Source: Streptomyces sp. NBC_00341
GTDB lineage: Bacteria; Actinomycetota; Actinomycetes; Streptomycetales; Streptomycetaceae
DNA length: 64,000 nucleotides
NCBI RefSeq assembly: GCF_041435055.1
Contig: NZ_CP108002.1
Span: 186,001-250,000 of the forward strand
Direction: 5' to 3'
Below, piece by piece: positions 25,848 to 34,031 of this stretch. How positions within the stretch are numbered: position 1 is the first letter of the stretch; each line of letters begins with the position of its first letter. A program made the translations under genes and the position numbers. The notes below the pieces were generated by a model, which saw only the letters and a list, made by a program, of their open reading frames with translations, was not told the origin of the DNA and made no database searches.

Positions 25848-26258
25848 CTAGGCCTTGCAGGCGGCGACTGCCGCCGCGGCGGCAGTGGCGGCGGTGGCGT
25901 CGGCATCGACCGCCGCGTTGGCCGAGGTGACAGCGGCGGCTGCGGTGGCGGTGGCGGTCGTGCTGGCGGCAGCGATGGCGGCCGCGTCCGGCGGGACGGC
26001 GGCCAGGGCCGCGGTGAGGGTCTTGAGGGCTGCCGCGGCGCTGGACGCGTCTGCCGCAGCGGCAACCGCAGCGGTACTGGCATTGGTTACGGCGGCAGCA
26101 GTAGTGGTCGTGGCGGCGGCGCAGGCTGCGGGGTCGGGGGCGGCCACCCGGGGCGCGGATGCCGGGGCGGCGCCGGCGGGAGCCGTGAGGAGCGCTGCGC
26201 CGCCGAGGGTGAGGGCCACGGTGGCCAGGGACGCGGCAGCGATGCGGTGGATCGGCAT
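25848..26258 (-). CDS. Alanine-rich secreted protein with terminal cysteines
   Basis: A 136-residue exported protein. The signal peptide (1-30) ends TAPAGAAPA. The mature chain is overwhelmingly Ala with Thr, Ser, Val and Asp (for example STAAVAAAADASSAAAALKT), with only two lysines, and predicts as long helices broken by AAVPPDAAA near the middle, suggesting a helical hairpin. One cysteine lies at each end of this region (DPAACAAA and VAACKA), positioned to clamp the hairpin. ATG 26258 has GGAG at proper spacing. It converges on the glycine-rich genes. No family is recognised; it may be a structural surface protein. Confidence 0.75.
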   Translation of the reverse strand: MPIHRIAAASLATVALTLGGAALLTAPAGAAPASAPRVAAPDPAACAAATTTTAAAVTNASTAAVAAAADASSAAAALKTLTAALAAVPPDAAAIAAASTTATATAAAAVTSANAAVDADATAATAAAAAVAACKA

Positions 26259-26569
26259 GCGGAACTCCAGGGGACGAGTAGCGGGGGTTCTCGAGTACCC
26301 GGCGGGACAGCCAGAGCGCGGGAACCCGGGGCGGCCCGGGACCGGGCCGACTCACACTGAGAAGAAGATCAGCGAATGTCCCCTATGTCCTGCTGAAGGT
26401 CGCGGCCGCGCAGACGAAAGCGCCTTGGGTGAACCCGTTTTGACCATAGATAGGAGATAGTTCAACATCCCGCTGGACCGGCCCGCCCTTGGTGGGGCGC
26501 TGATTCGCGCCGCACCACACGTCGTGGTCGTGGCCGTCGGGACCACCCCGGCGTTCCTCCCCCGCTGCG

Positions 26570-26680
26570 CAGCAGTGGTGGCAACTCAGGGCCGGATGGC
26601 GGCGCCAGCGGGACCGCCGGATTCGGCGATACGGGCGGGACGGGCAACTCCGGCGGCCGGCGCGGAGGGAAGACCACCTC
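26570..26680 (+). pseudogene. Fragment of a third glycine-rich gene
   Basis: One frame reads GGNSGPDGGASGTAG and then GDTGGTGNSGGRRGG, the same GGx style as the two intact glycine-rich genes upstream. There is no start, signal peptide or in-frame stop at a sensible place, and the frame runs into unrelated glycosyltransferase-like sequence. It looks like a spliced leftover. The rest of 26259-26833 shows nothing clear beyond a frame ending HFTSRRFPVNAATAA at about 26758 that I do not recognise. Confidence 0.4.
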
Positions 26681-26759
26681 CGGAGCGGCAAGACCACCGG
26701 CTTCGGCTTCGACCACTTCACCTCCCGCCGCTTCCCGGTCAACGCCGCCACGGCAGCCT

Positions 26760-26865
26760 GATGGGGCGCTCGCCCATGGTCTGGCGTCGGTCCTGCTCCC
26801 CCTCGGGGCGGACCAGCCCTACAACGCGCGGCGGTGCGTCGAACTCGGTACGGCCCAGGTTCGGA
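26760..26865 (+). pseudogene. Glycosyltransferase (MGT-type) C-terminal fragment
   Basis: The frame encodes GALAHGLASVLLPLGADQPY followed by NARRCVELGTAQV, which matches the nucleotide-sugar binding signature near the C-terminus of macrolide/UDP-glycosyltransferases (HG-x-P-x-V-x-x-P-x-x-ADQ-x-x-NA). Only about 35 residues remain. At about 26855-26865 the sequence switches, in another frame, to a saccharopine-dehydrogenase-like gene, so this is a deletion or recombination scar. Confidence 0.6.
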
Positions 26866-27439
26866 AGTGCGCACGTCCGTATCGGCCGTACTCGCCGACG
26901 TTGCCTACCGCCGCGCCGCCGAGCGGGTCGGAGAGGAGATCAACGCGCTGCCGGGACCCGAGCAGACGCTTCCCCAGCAGACCGTCCTCCCCGACGGGCA
27001 GACGGTGACGTCCGCGAGTGTGCCGTCGGGCGAGCTCCTGGCGGCGCAGCGGGCGAGCGGAGCACCATCGGTTGCCGTCACCTCTGCCCTGGCCCCGGGC
27101 TCATTTGCCGTGCGGGCGGCGCTGCCCGTGCTCGGGACGCTGATGTCCGTCCCTGCTCTGCAGCTCCTGGTCACCCGCCGGATGGCAGGGATGACGGCCG
27201 AGGCCGCGCCCCGGCCCCGGCAGCACTTCTGGGGGCACGCCGTCATCACCTGGACCGACGGCACCAGGCGCGAAGGGTGGCTGCGGGCAGGTGACGGAAT
27301 GGACTACACCGCCGACGTCGCCGCAGAGACCGCCATGCGGCTGGTGCGGGGTGGCGCGGAGCCCGGCGCCTATACACCGGCGGCCGCCTTCGGGCCCGGC
27401 CTCGCCGTCGCGGCCGGGGGTGCGTTCATCCTCGGCTGA
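26834..27439 (+). pseudogene. Saccharopine-dehydrogenase-like oxidoreductase, N-terminus missing
   Basis: A 201-codon frame carrying only the C-terminal half of a saccharopine-dehydrogenase/trans-acting-enoyl-reductase-type protein (normally about 350-400 residues). Recognisable blocks are SAVLADVAYRRAAERVGEE, LPDGQTVTSASVPSGELLAA, FWGHAVITWTDGTRREGWL and the ending YTPAAAFGPGLAVAAGG. The N-terminal NADP-binding GxxGxxG fold is absent; the first 10 residues or so come from the fused glycosyltransferase scar. Even if translated it should lack activity. Confidence 0.7.
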
Positions 27440-27575
27440 GCCGGCGCGGCGCGCATGGCCGACCGGGCGTCCGTCCTGTGCGCCGGAGCGACGGTGGCCG
27501 CGGTTTCGCTGCCGGTCAGCTGCTGGTTCGCTGCTGGTTGTGGGAGCAATTACGGGCCGGGCAGTATGTCTTGCT

Positions 27576-29126
27576 GTGAACCATGTACTGTGCGGCCTCG
27601 CCGTCAACGCGGCTCTGCCCTCCGAGCTGGTCCAGCACCTGATCACGGTCGCGGACGCGGACATCGCCGAGAGCCTGGCCGGCCGTGCCGGCCTCAGCCC
27701 CGAGCAGGCGGTCGCCCTGGCCGCCCGGGTCGAGGAGAGTGCCGAACGGCTCGCGTACGAGGGGCTGCTGACCGCCGCCGACATCGATCCCGTCACACAG
27801 CCGGGCGCCGCGCTCGCCCTGCTCGACGCGCGTGCCGGGGATCCGCAGTGGGCACGGCTCCTCGCCACGGACCCGGATGTCCGGCGCCGGGAGAAGCTGG
27901 CCGCCTGCCCCGGGCTTCCGGACGATGTACGGGAGACGCTCGCCGCCGACCCGGACATCCGGGTCGTCGCGGAGCTGGCGCTGTGGACAACAGCCGACAT
28001 GGCGGCCCGGCTTGCCCGTCATCCTCATGAGGAGGTCCGCCGCGCGGCCGCGGCGAACGAGGCCACGCCACCGGGCCTCCTGGCCGCGCTCGCCACCGGT
28101 GAGGGGCTTCCCCCGGCGGAACGGTGCCTGGTCTGCGACAGCGTGGAAGTGCCGTTCACGCACGACCCGTACTGTCCGCGGCCCGACTGCGATCTGCGTT
28201 CCGGTGCTTCCTGCGACGGCTCGCACGAGTCCACCGTCCATGAGACGGCCGAGCGGGTCCTGCGGAACCCCGCCGCGCCGGTCGAGGCCCTCCTCCGGTT
28301 CGCCGGTCACCCCTCCATGATGCTGCGCTGGGCGCTCGCCGCCCGCCCCGGACTGCCGCCGGAGACAGGGCTGAAGCTCGCGGACGATCCCGTTCCCGGA
28401 GTCCGGGCCGAGCTCGCGGGGAACCCGGGGATCGACGCGGCGCTCATCCGGAAGCTGGCCGCCGACCACGGTCACGATGTGCGGCGCACACTCGCACACA
28501 ACCCCCGCCTGCCGCTGGACGTACTCCCCCGGCTTGCGGCCGCCGTCAGGATCGGACCGACGCTGCTGCCGCGGATCTCCGCCGCCACCGCCTCCGAGGC
28601 CGAGGATCTTTCCCGCTCGTCGAGTCCCTCGGTACGGATGTTCCTGGCCCAACGACGGGATCTGCCGGCCGGGGTCCGCGACAGGCTTGCCGCCGACCCC
28701 GACGCGAAGGTGGTCAAGTCCATAGCAGCGCACCCGGGCCTGTCGGAGGATCAGCTGCGGACGATGGTCGAACGGCACGGAGCCCAGGTCATGACCGGGG
28801 TGGCGGCCAATCCGGAGGCACCGTCGGCCCTGCTTGAGGAGTTTTCCCGCCATGTTCCACCGGCCCGCAAGGCACTGCGTGAGATCGCCCGGCACCGCCA
28901 CGCGACGGGACCGGCGCTGCTCGGCTGTCTCGCCGACAGCCGGGCCCGGCCCCTGGCCGCCCGTCACCCGGCCCTTCCGCCCCTGACCATCGTCGAACTG
29001 CTCGCCGACGACGACTGGCAGGTGGTGGAGGCCGCCGCCGCCAACCCCTCGCTGCCGCCGGCCGTCATGAGAGATCTGGTACCCGGAGCCGAGCGGACTC
29101 CCGCAACGCCCACAGCCCGTCACTGA
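27576..29126 (+). CDS. Leucine-rich-repeat-variant (LRV) protein with an internal cysteine cluster
   Basis: A 516-residue cytoplasmic helical-repeat protein. From about residue 85 onward it is built of about 24-residue LRV-type repeats with the pattern LA-x-[DN]P-x-x-x-[VP]-R-x-x-[VA]A, for example HPHEEVRRAAAANEATP, DDPVPGVRAELAGNPG and DPDAKVVKSIAAHPG. The array is interrupted at about 184-213 by CLVCDS...DPYCPRPDC...SC (C184, C187, C200, C205, C213), a likely zinc or iron-sulphur site. GTG 27576 is the most sensible start; the longer frame to 27291 begins inside the decayed upstream gene. Its last 62 bases overlap the convergent LysR gene. Probably a protein-interaction scaffold. Confidence 0.8.
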   Translation: MNHVLCGLAVNAALPSELVQHLITVADADIAESLAGRAGLSPEQAVALAARVEESAERLAYEGLLTAADIDPVTQPGAALALLDARAGDPQWARLLATDPDVRRREKLAACPGLPDDVRETLAADPDIRVVAELALWTTADMAARLARHPHEEVRRAAAANEATPPGLLAALATGEGLPPAERCLVCDSVEVPFTHDPYCPRPDCDLRSGASCDGSHESTVHETAERVLRNPAAPVEALLRFAGHPSMMLRWALAARPGLPPETGLKLADDPVPGVRAELAGNPGIDAALIRKLAADHGHDVRRTLAHNPRLPLDVLPRLAAAVRIGPTLLPRISAATASEAEDLSRSSSPSVRMFLAQRRDLPAGVRDRLAADPDAKVVKSIAAHPGLSEDQLRTMVERHGAQVMTGVAANPEAPSALLEEFSRHVPPARKALREIARHRHATGPALLGCLADSRARPLAARHPALPPLTIVELLADDDWQVVEAAAANPSLPPAVMRDLVPGAERTPATPTARH

Positions 29127-29982
29127 CCAGGGGTGTGCTCCCCCCACCGCGTCGAACGAAACCGACCAGCCGCCGCCTCGGTAGCACATCGCCGGTCAGC
29201 GGTACGCGTACGAGCTCATAGCCCTGCGGGAACGTCGCGAGGCGGGGCAGCAGGCAGATGCCGTGGCCGCCGGCGACCAGCGCCGCGATCGCGGACCAGT
29301 CGACGGCGTTGTGGGTGACGCGGGGTGAGAAGCCCGCTGCCGCGCACGCCGAGGTGAGCAGCAGGTGCTGGTCCCGGGGGTCGCCGGCGCGGAGCCAGGT
29401 CTCGGTGTCCGCCTCGTGCAGTTCGACCGCGGCGCGGTCGGCGAACCGGTGGCCACGCGGGACCAGGAGGTCCTGCGGCTCCTGGAGGAGCAGGTGCTGT
29501 TCGAAGCGTTCGTCGTCGGCGGCGGGCGTGCCAGGGGCGGGAATGACGATGGCGATGTCGCGTTCACGGGTCAGCAGCATTCGGAAGCGGTCGGCCTCCG
29601 GATCCTCGCCGATGTAGTACGTCATCCCCGGATGCCGGGAGAGCAGCCGGGCGACGGCCGGTATTACCAGGGGGCCGAGCGCCGTCGCCACCGAGGTGAT
29701 ACGCAGCTCACCCGGGCCGTTGTTCCGGTGCGCGGCCAGGTCTGCGGCGGCCCGCTCCCACTGGGCGTGCAGGACGTCCGCGTGTTCGACGAGTGTGCGG
29801 GCGGCGGGCGTGAGCCGGACCCGGCGGCCGTGCGGTTCGAGCAGACGCACATTCAGCTCGGCGGCGAGACGGCGCAGCTGCTGAGAGACGGTCGAGGGGG
29901 TGAGGTGCAGGGACTCTGCCGTGGCGGTGACGGTACCGGTCTCGGCAAGTACCCGGAGGGTCTGCAGACGCGGGTCGATCAT
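29065..29982 (-). CDS. LysR-family transcriptional regulator
   Basis: A 305-residue regulator: N-terminal winged helix (1-60; TATAESLHLTPSTVSQQLRR) and a LysR substrate-binding domain (about 90-300; SVATALGPLVIPAVARLLSR, DWSAIAALVAGGHGICLLP). It is divergent from a LysE-type exporter, the classic LysR/LysE arrangement, with a 263-base gap between starts. It is therefore likely to activate export of an amino acid or analogue on sensing it. Its 3' end overlaps the LRV gene by 62 bases on the opposite strand. Confidence 0.93.
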   Translation of the reverse strand: MIDPRLQTLRVLAETGTVTATAESLHLTPSTVSQQLRRLAAELNVRLLEPHGRRVRLTPAARTLVEHADVLHAQWERAAADLAAHRNNGPGELRITSVATALGPLVIPAVARLLSRHPGMTYYIGEDPEADRFRMLLTRERDIAIVIPAPGTPAADDERFEQHLLLQEPQDLLVPRGHRFADRAAVELHEADTETWLRAGDPRDQHLLLTSACAAAGFSPRVTHNAVDWSAIAALVAGGHGICLLPRLATFPQGYELVRVPLTGDVLPRRRLVGFVRRGGGSTPLVSDGLWALRESARLRVPDLS

Positions 29983-30245
29983 GTGGCTTCCTCACACGAT
30001 TCCGTGCACAACTCTTCGATGGACGCGAACGATCTTAGTCCTCCAGTCTGAACGTCGGACCGGTTCTCTCACCTGGTCCTCGCGGCGCTGTCGCCGCCCT
30101 CCCGTCGAAGGAGCAGCTGAACCATGATCAAAGATGTTGAGGTGGCCGTCTCCGACGCGTCCGCATGCTGCCAACGCCCGTTCATCGGTGGGGCGGTGGA
30201 GTCCGGCCGGTCGGGAGGGGTGTCCGTGCGCGGCGGGGCCACGTC

Positions 30246-30869
30246 GTGACCGCCGCGGTCGTCGCCGGGCTGCTCGCCGGATACGGCCTCGCGATGCCGG
30301 TCGGGGCCGTCGCCGTGCTGATGGTGAACATGACCGCGGCGACCTCGTTTCGGACCGGTGCCGCGGCCGCGCTCGGCGCGGCCACCGCCGACTCGGGCTA
30401 TGCGGTGGCGGCGGTTCTCGGCGGCAGCTCGCTGGTGGTGGCCGTGCGGCCGGTGCTGGGACCGCTGCGCTGGGCCGCCTTCGCGATACTGGCCGTCATG
30501 GCGGCGCGCGTCCTCCGTGCGGCGCTGCGACGCGGGCCTGATGCCGCCGCGGACGCCACGGCCCACCCGCCCGTCACCCCGCTGCGCGCCTACGTCACCT
30601 ATCTGTCGCTGACCGCGCTCAACCCGTGGCCCGCCATCTACTTCGTCACGCTCGTGTTCGGGCAGCAGGCTCAACAGCCCATGAGCGGAGCCGAGTCGGT
30701 CGTCTACCTGACCGCCATCACCTTCGCCTCCGCGAGCTGGCAGCTGCTACTGGCCGGCGGCGGGCGGCTGCTCGGGGGCGCCCTCACCGGTCCTCGCGGC
30801 CGTACTGTCACCGCCGCGGTCTCCAGCTGCCTGATTCTCGGCCTCGGTCTGCACATGGCCGTCGGCTGA
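30246..30869 (+). CDS. LysE-family amino-acid exporter
   Basis: A 207-residue membrane protein with about six hydrophobic helices, matching LysE/RhtB exporters in size and in the opening VVAGLLAGYGLAMPVGAVAV (the G-x-x-x-P-G first helix) and the TYLSLTALNPWPAIYF motif (the family's N-P in helix 4). GTG 30246 is chosen because the hydrophobic first helix begins right there; upstream frame adds an arginine-rich leader. It should expel an amino acid or related metabolite by proton exchange under control of the divergent LysR protein. Confidence 0.88.
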   Translation: MTAAVVAGLLAGYGLAMPVGAVAVLMVNMTAATSFRTGAAAALGAATADSGYAVAAVLGGSSLVVAVRPVLGPLRWAAFAILAVMAARVLRAALRRGPDAAADATAHPPVTPLRAYVTYLSLTALNPWPAIYFVTLVFGQQAQQPMSGAESVVYLTAITFASASWQLLLAGGGRLLGGALTGPRGRTVTAAVSSCLILGLGLHMAVG

Positions 30870-30913
30870 CGCCGGACAGCGAATTCCGCATGACCTGACG
30901 GAAACCCCTTGCC

Positions 30914-30939
30914 CAATGGTCAAGAAACGTTGACCATTG
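30914..30939. promoter_or_regulatory. Perfect operator palindrome for the ArsR-type regulator
   Basis: CAATGGTCAA (30914-30923), six bases GAAACG, then TTGACCATTG (30930-30939): 10-bp arms with no mismatch. It ends five bases before the regulator's ATG, so bound repressor would cover the start of the transcript and the ribosome site. This strongly suggests autorepression of the regulator/exporter pair. Confidence 0.75.
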
Positions 30940-30944
30940 AGCCC

Positions 30945-31484
30945 ATGCCTACCGATGACCTTCCCGAGACGCTTCACGTCACCACCGAGGAGCAGCTGCG
31001 CGCCGTCTCCAGCCTCACGCGCCACCGGATCATGGCCGTGCTCCGCTTCGAGCCTGCGACGATCACGCAGATCGCCGGGCGGGTGGGCCTCGCGAAGGGG
31101 AGTTCCAGCTATCACGTGCGGCTGCTCGAGCGGGCCGGTCTGGTGAAGGTCGTGCGGACGCGGAAGGTGCGGGGGGTCACCGAGCGGTACTACGCGATGG
31201 CCGCGCGGGCGATCGTGCTGCCGGATCCGGGGACCGGACAGCCGGATGTGCTGATGCGGCATGCGGTGGCGGACCTGGAAGCGGCGCCCGTGGACGGCGA
31301 GCGGTACGTACGGATGGCTCATCTGCGGCTCACCGAGGAGCAGTTCGCGGAGCTGGGGGCACGGCTGGAGGAGCTGGCCGACGAGTACCGGCAGCTGTCG
31401 GATCCGTCGCTGCCGGACGTGTCGCTCGCCTTCGCCCTGTTCCGGCCGGGGCCGCGCGAGCAGGCCGAGGGGGAAGCCAAGTGA
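30945..31484 (+). CDS. ArsR-type helix-turn-helix regulator
   Basis: A 179-residue regulator with an ArsR/HTH_20 winged helix (about 14-80; LTRHRIMAVLRFEPATITQI, KGSSSYHVRLLERAGLVKVV) and a helical C-terminus (about 95-170; LTEEQFAELGARLEELADEY) that probably dimerises and binds ligand. There is no obvious metal-binding CxC, so it belongs to the drug- or metabolite-responsive branch. ATG 30945 lies five bases after a perfect palindrome. The stop overlaps the exporter start (GTGA). Confidence 0.9.
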   Translation: MPTDDLPETLHVTTEEQLRAVSSLTRHRIMAVLRFEPATITQIAGRVGLAKGSSSYHVRLLERAGLVKVVRTRKVRGVTERYYAMAARAIVLPDPGTGQPDVLMRHAVADLEAAPVDGERYVRMAHLRLTEEQFAELGARLEELADEYRQLSDPSLPDVSLAFALFRPGPREQAEGEAK

Positions 31485-32782
31485 CCTCTGAAATACGGAA
31501 GTTGCCGACCGGGTTCGGGCGGCTGTGGACCGCTCAGACCGTTTCCTCGCTCGGTGACGGCGTGACACATGCCGCGCTGCCGCTGCTCGCGTTGACGCTG
31601 ACACGGGATCCGATGGCGCTCGCCGCCGTGACGGCCGCCGGGACGCTGCCGTGGCTGCTCTTCGGGGTGGTCGGCGGCGCCCTGATGGACCGCTGGGACC
31701 GCCGGCGCACGATGTGGGTCGCGGACAGCGCTCGTGCGCTGCTGCTGGCGATACCGGCGGCGGCCGCCGCGCTCGACGTGCTGAGCATCGCGCTGCTCGC
31801 GGCCGTCGCCTTCCTGCTCGGCCTCGGCGGACTGTTCTTCGACACGGCCGCCACCGCCTATCTGCCCGATCTGCTCGGCCGCGACCCCGTACACCTGGAG
31901 CGGGCCAACTCCCGGCTGCGGGGCGCCCAGACCGCCATGTCGGGATTCGCCGGGCCGCCCGCGGGCAGTGCGCTGCTCGCGCTCGGGCGGGCCGTTCCGC
32001 TGGTCGCCGACGCGGTGTCGTTCGCGCTCTCCGCACTGCTCGTACGGTCGCTGCCCGCCGTGCCCCGGCCTGCCGGGGGCGTCGTCCGCGCGTCGCTGCT
32101 CCGGGAGGCGCGGGAAGGGGCCTCGTACGTGTTCCGGGACCGGTTGCTGCTCGGGCTCGCGCTCCGCCCGGCGGTCGGGAACGTGGCCTTCCTCGCCGTG
32201 GAGACCGTCCTCGCCCTCTTCGCGCACGACCGTCTCGGCATCGGCTCCTTCGGCTTCGGCCTGCTGCTCACGGCCGAGGCCACCGGCGGGCTGCTCGGTG
32301 CGGGCACCGCCTCCTTCCTCGGCCGGCGGCTCGGCACCGGCACCGCGCTGACCTGCACGGCCGCGGTCGAGGGGCTTGCCGTCCTGGGGCTTGCCGCCGC
32401 CCCGAATCCGTACGTGGCCGGGTTCGCGCTCGCCGTCTGCGGGGCGGGCATGGGCGCCACGATGGTGCTCGCGCCCTCCCTCCGGCAGGCGATCGTCCCG
32501 GCCCGGCTGATGGGGCGGGTCTCCTCCACCTCCCGCATGCTCGCCATGTGCGCGGCCCCGTTCGGTGCTTTCGCCGGAGGATGGCTGGCCACCGCGTACG
32601 ACATCCGCACCCCGCTCTACGCCGCCGCCGGACTTCTCCTCACCATGACGGCCCTCACCGCGACCATGACCGGCAACCGCCGCGTCGAGGCCGCGCTGCG
32701 GGGCGCCGCACCGGCCGGCGGTCCGGCTCGGCCGTTGTCCGAGGGGCCTGTTCGGGAGGGTGCGACCGGCTCGTCGTCGTGA
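31481..32782 (+). CDS. MFS exporter (DHA3/macrolide-efflux type)
   Basis: A 433-residue major-facilitator protein with about 12 helices. The opening FGRLWTAQTVSSLGDGVTHA and the loop GGALMDRWDRRRTMWVADS are typical of MefA/DHA3 exporters, as is the RLRGAQTAMSGFAGPPAGSA region before helix 6. GTG 31481 overlaps the regulator stop, so regulator and exporter form a coupled operon controlled by the palindrome at 30914. The expected role is export of a macrolide-like or other hydrophobic compound sensed by the regulator. Confidence 0.92.
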   Translation: MTSEIRKLPTGFGRLWTAQTVSSLGDGVTHAALPLLALTLTRDPMALAAVTAAGTLPWLLFGVVGGALMDRWDRRRTMWVADSARALLLAIPAAAAALDVLSIALLAAVAFLLGLGGLFFDTAATAYLPDLLGRDPVHLERANSRLRGAQTAMSGFAGPPAGSALLALGRAVPLVADAVSFALSALLVRSLPAVPRPAGGVVRASLLREAREGASYVFRDRLLLGLALRPAVGNVAFLAVETVLALFAHDRLGIGSFGFGLLLTAEATGGLLGAGTASFLGRRLGTGTALTCTAAVEGLAVLGLAAAPNPYVAGFALAVCGAGMGATMVLAPSLRQAIVPARLMGRVSSTSRMLAMCAAPFGAFAGGWLATAYDIRTPLYAAAGLLLTMTALTATMTGNRRVEAALRGAAPAGGPARPLSEGPVREGATGSSS

Positions 32783-32791
32783 GCCGGTCGC
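32762..32791. terminator. Hairpin terminator overlapping the exporter stop
   Basis: GCGACCGGCTC (32762-32772) pairs perfectly with GAGCCGGTCGC (32781-32791) around an 8-base loop. The stop codon lies at the loop edge. It separates the exporter from the convergent PEBP gene. Confidence 0.7.
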
Positions 32792-32824
32792 GGAAGGTGT
32801 CGCGATGACCTCATGTGCCCGCGG

Positions 32825-33397
32825 TCAGCGTTCGTAGGTGCCGGTCAGCCGGGATCGGGCGAGGACGGGTGCGGTGACGGCGCCCAGGAGTGCGCGGGGC
32901 CGCGCCCGGTCGGCCGCCGCCGCGCCGGAGGCGCCGTCCACAGGAGCCGCGAGGGCGAACAGCTGGAAGGTGTAGCGGTGTGGTCCGTGGCCCTTGATGG
33001 GCGCGGGGCCGTGGTAGCCCCGTCCGATGGTGGAGCGGAGCACCCGCACCCCGGTGGCGGGCCGCCGCGCGTCGAGGGCGCCGTGGGCGAGCTCTCCGGA
33101 TGCCGGGTCGACGAGGGCCACGCAGTGCACGGCAGGCCTGGGCAGGGGGACGTCGATGTCCTCGACGACCAGGAGGAGTTGGGCGGTTCCGGATGGCGGC
33201 GCCGTCCAGGCCAGGTGGGGCGACAGGTTCTCGCCGCCGATGTTCTTCGCACCGTGTCGCGGTGGCATGGGGTCGCCGTGGGCGAAGTCCCGGCTGGTGA
33301 GGGTCAGTAGTGCGGGGCCGTGGAGGTTCGGCAGGTTCCACGCCGTGTGGGCCTCGCCCGCTCTGCGGTTGTTCAGGAGCCTGCCGAGCAGCGTCAT
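32825..33397 (-). CDS. YbhB/YbcL-family (PEBP, Raf-kinase-inhibitor-like) protein
   Basis: A 190-residue phosphatidylethanolamine-binding-protein fold. The ligand-pocket signature is present: GENLSPHLAW, VEDIDVPLPRPAVHCVALVD and GRGYHGPAPIKGHGPHRYTF. No signal peptide is seen, so it is cytoplasmic. Its ATG overlaps the stop of the isochorismatase-like gene (ATGA), and both appear to be the tail of the MarR/MFS group. The molecular role of bacterial members is poorly known; anion or lipid binding is inferred from the fold. Confidence 0.9.
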   Translation of the reverse strand: MTLLGRLLNNRRAGEAHTAWNLPNLHGPALLTLTSRDFAHGDPMPPRHGAKNIGGENLSPHLAWTAPPSGTAQLLLVVEDIDVPLPRPAVHCVALVDPASGELAHGALDARRPATGVRVLRSTIGRGYHGPAPIKGHGPHRYTFQLFALAAPVDGASGAAAADRARPRALLGAVTAPVLARSRLTGTYER

Positions 33398-33963
33398 CGT
33401 GTCGCCTCGACCATGTCGAGGACCTCGGCGGTGGTGGCGGTTTCACCGATCTTGGGAAAGACGCGTTCGATGCTGTGGCGGTGGGCCTCGGGATCGGGGT
33501 CGCCCATGGCGTCGGTGGCCATCACGACGTGGTACCCGTAGTCGGAGGCCGAGCGTGCGGTCGACTCGACGCCCGCGCTGGTCGAGATGCCCGCGAGCAC
33601 GATCTGGGTGACGCCCAGGTCTCGCAGGAGGGTGTCGAGGCCGGTGTCGTGGAACGCGCTGCGCCGCCGCTTGGTGATCAGGTGGTCGGCCGGCTGGACA
33701 TCGAGTTCGTCGATGAGGTCTGCCCAGCCGGCGGGCAGGCCGCCGTTGCTCCCGGGCCGTCCGGTGTCGGTACGCCCCGACGCGCGTCCGGTGACGTTGA
33801 CGAGGACCACGGGCAGGTCGTGACGCCGGAAGGAGGCGGCCAGGTGAGTCGCCCGGCCGACAGCGGCGGTGGCGAGTGGACTGCCGGCCAGGGCGGAGAC
33901 GATGCCCTTCTGCAGGTCGATCACGACGAGCGCGGGCCTGGGATCGATCGTTGTCAGTGTCAT
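33394..33963 (-). CDS. Isochorismatase-like (cysteine hydrolase family) protein lacking the cysteine
   Basis: A 189-residue isochorismatase-fold protein. The aspartate of the usual triad (LVVIDLQKG) and the lysine (HLITKRRRSAF) are present, but the loop that normally holds the nucleophile reads GISTSAGVESTARSA, with glycine where the cysteine belongs. Many actinobacterial relatives show the same change from memory, so this may be a distinct subfamily rather than a broken gene. ATG 33963 has AGGAG 9 bases upstream; a longer frame to 34005 is less likely. The stop overlaps the PEBP start. Confidence 0.88.
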   Translation of the reverse strand: MTLTTIDPRPALVVIDLQKGIVSALAGSPLATAAVGRATHLAASFRRHDLPVVLVNVTGRASGRTDTGRPGSNGGLPAGWADLIDELDVQPADHLITKRRRSAFHDTGLDTLLRDLGVTQIVLAGISTSAGVESTARSASDYGYHVVMATDAMGDPDPEAHRHSIERVFPKIGETATTAEVLDMVEATR

Positions 33964-34031
33964 GCGGTTGTTTCTCCTGTGTATGCCGGCCGGTTGCCTG
34001 GCCAAACGGTTCGGTGGTCTCGGCCGCTGAG

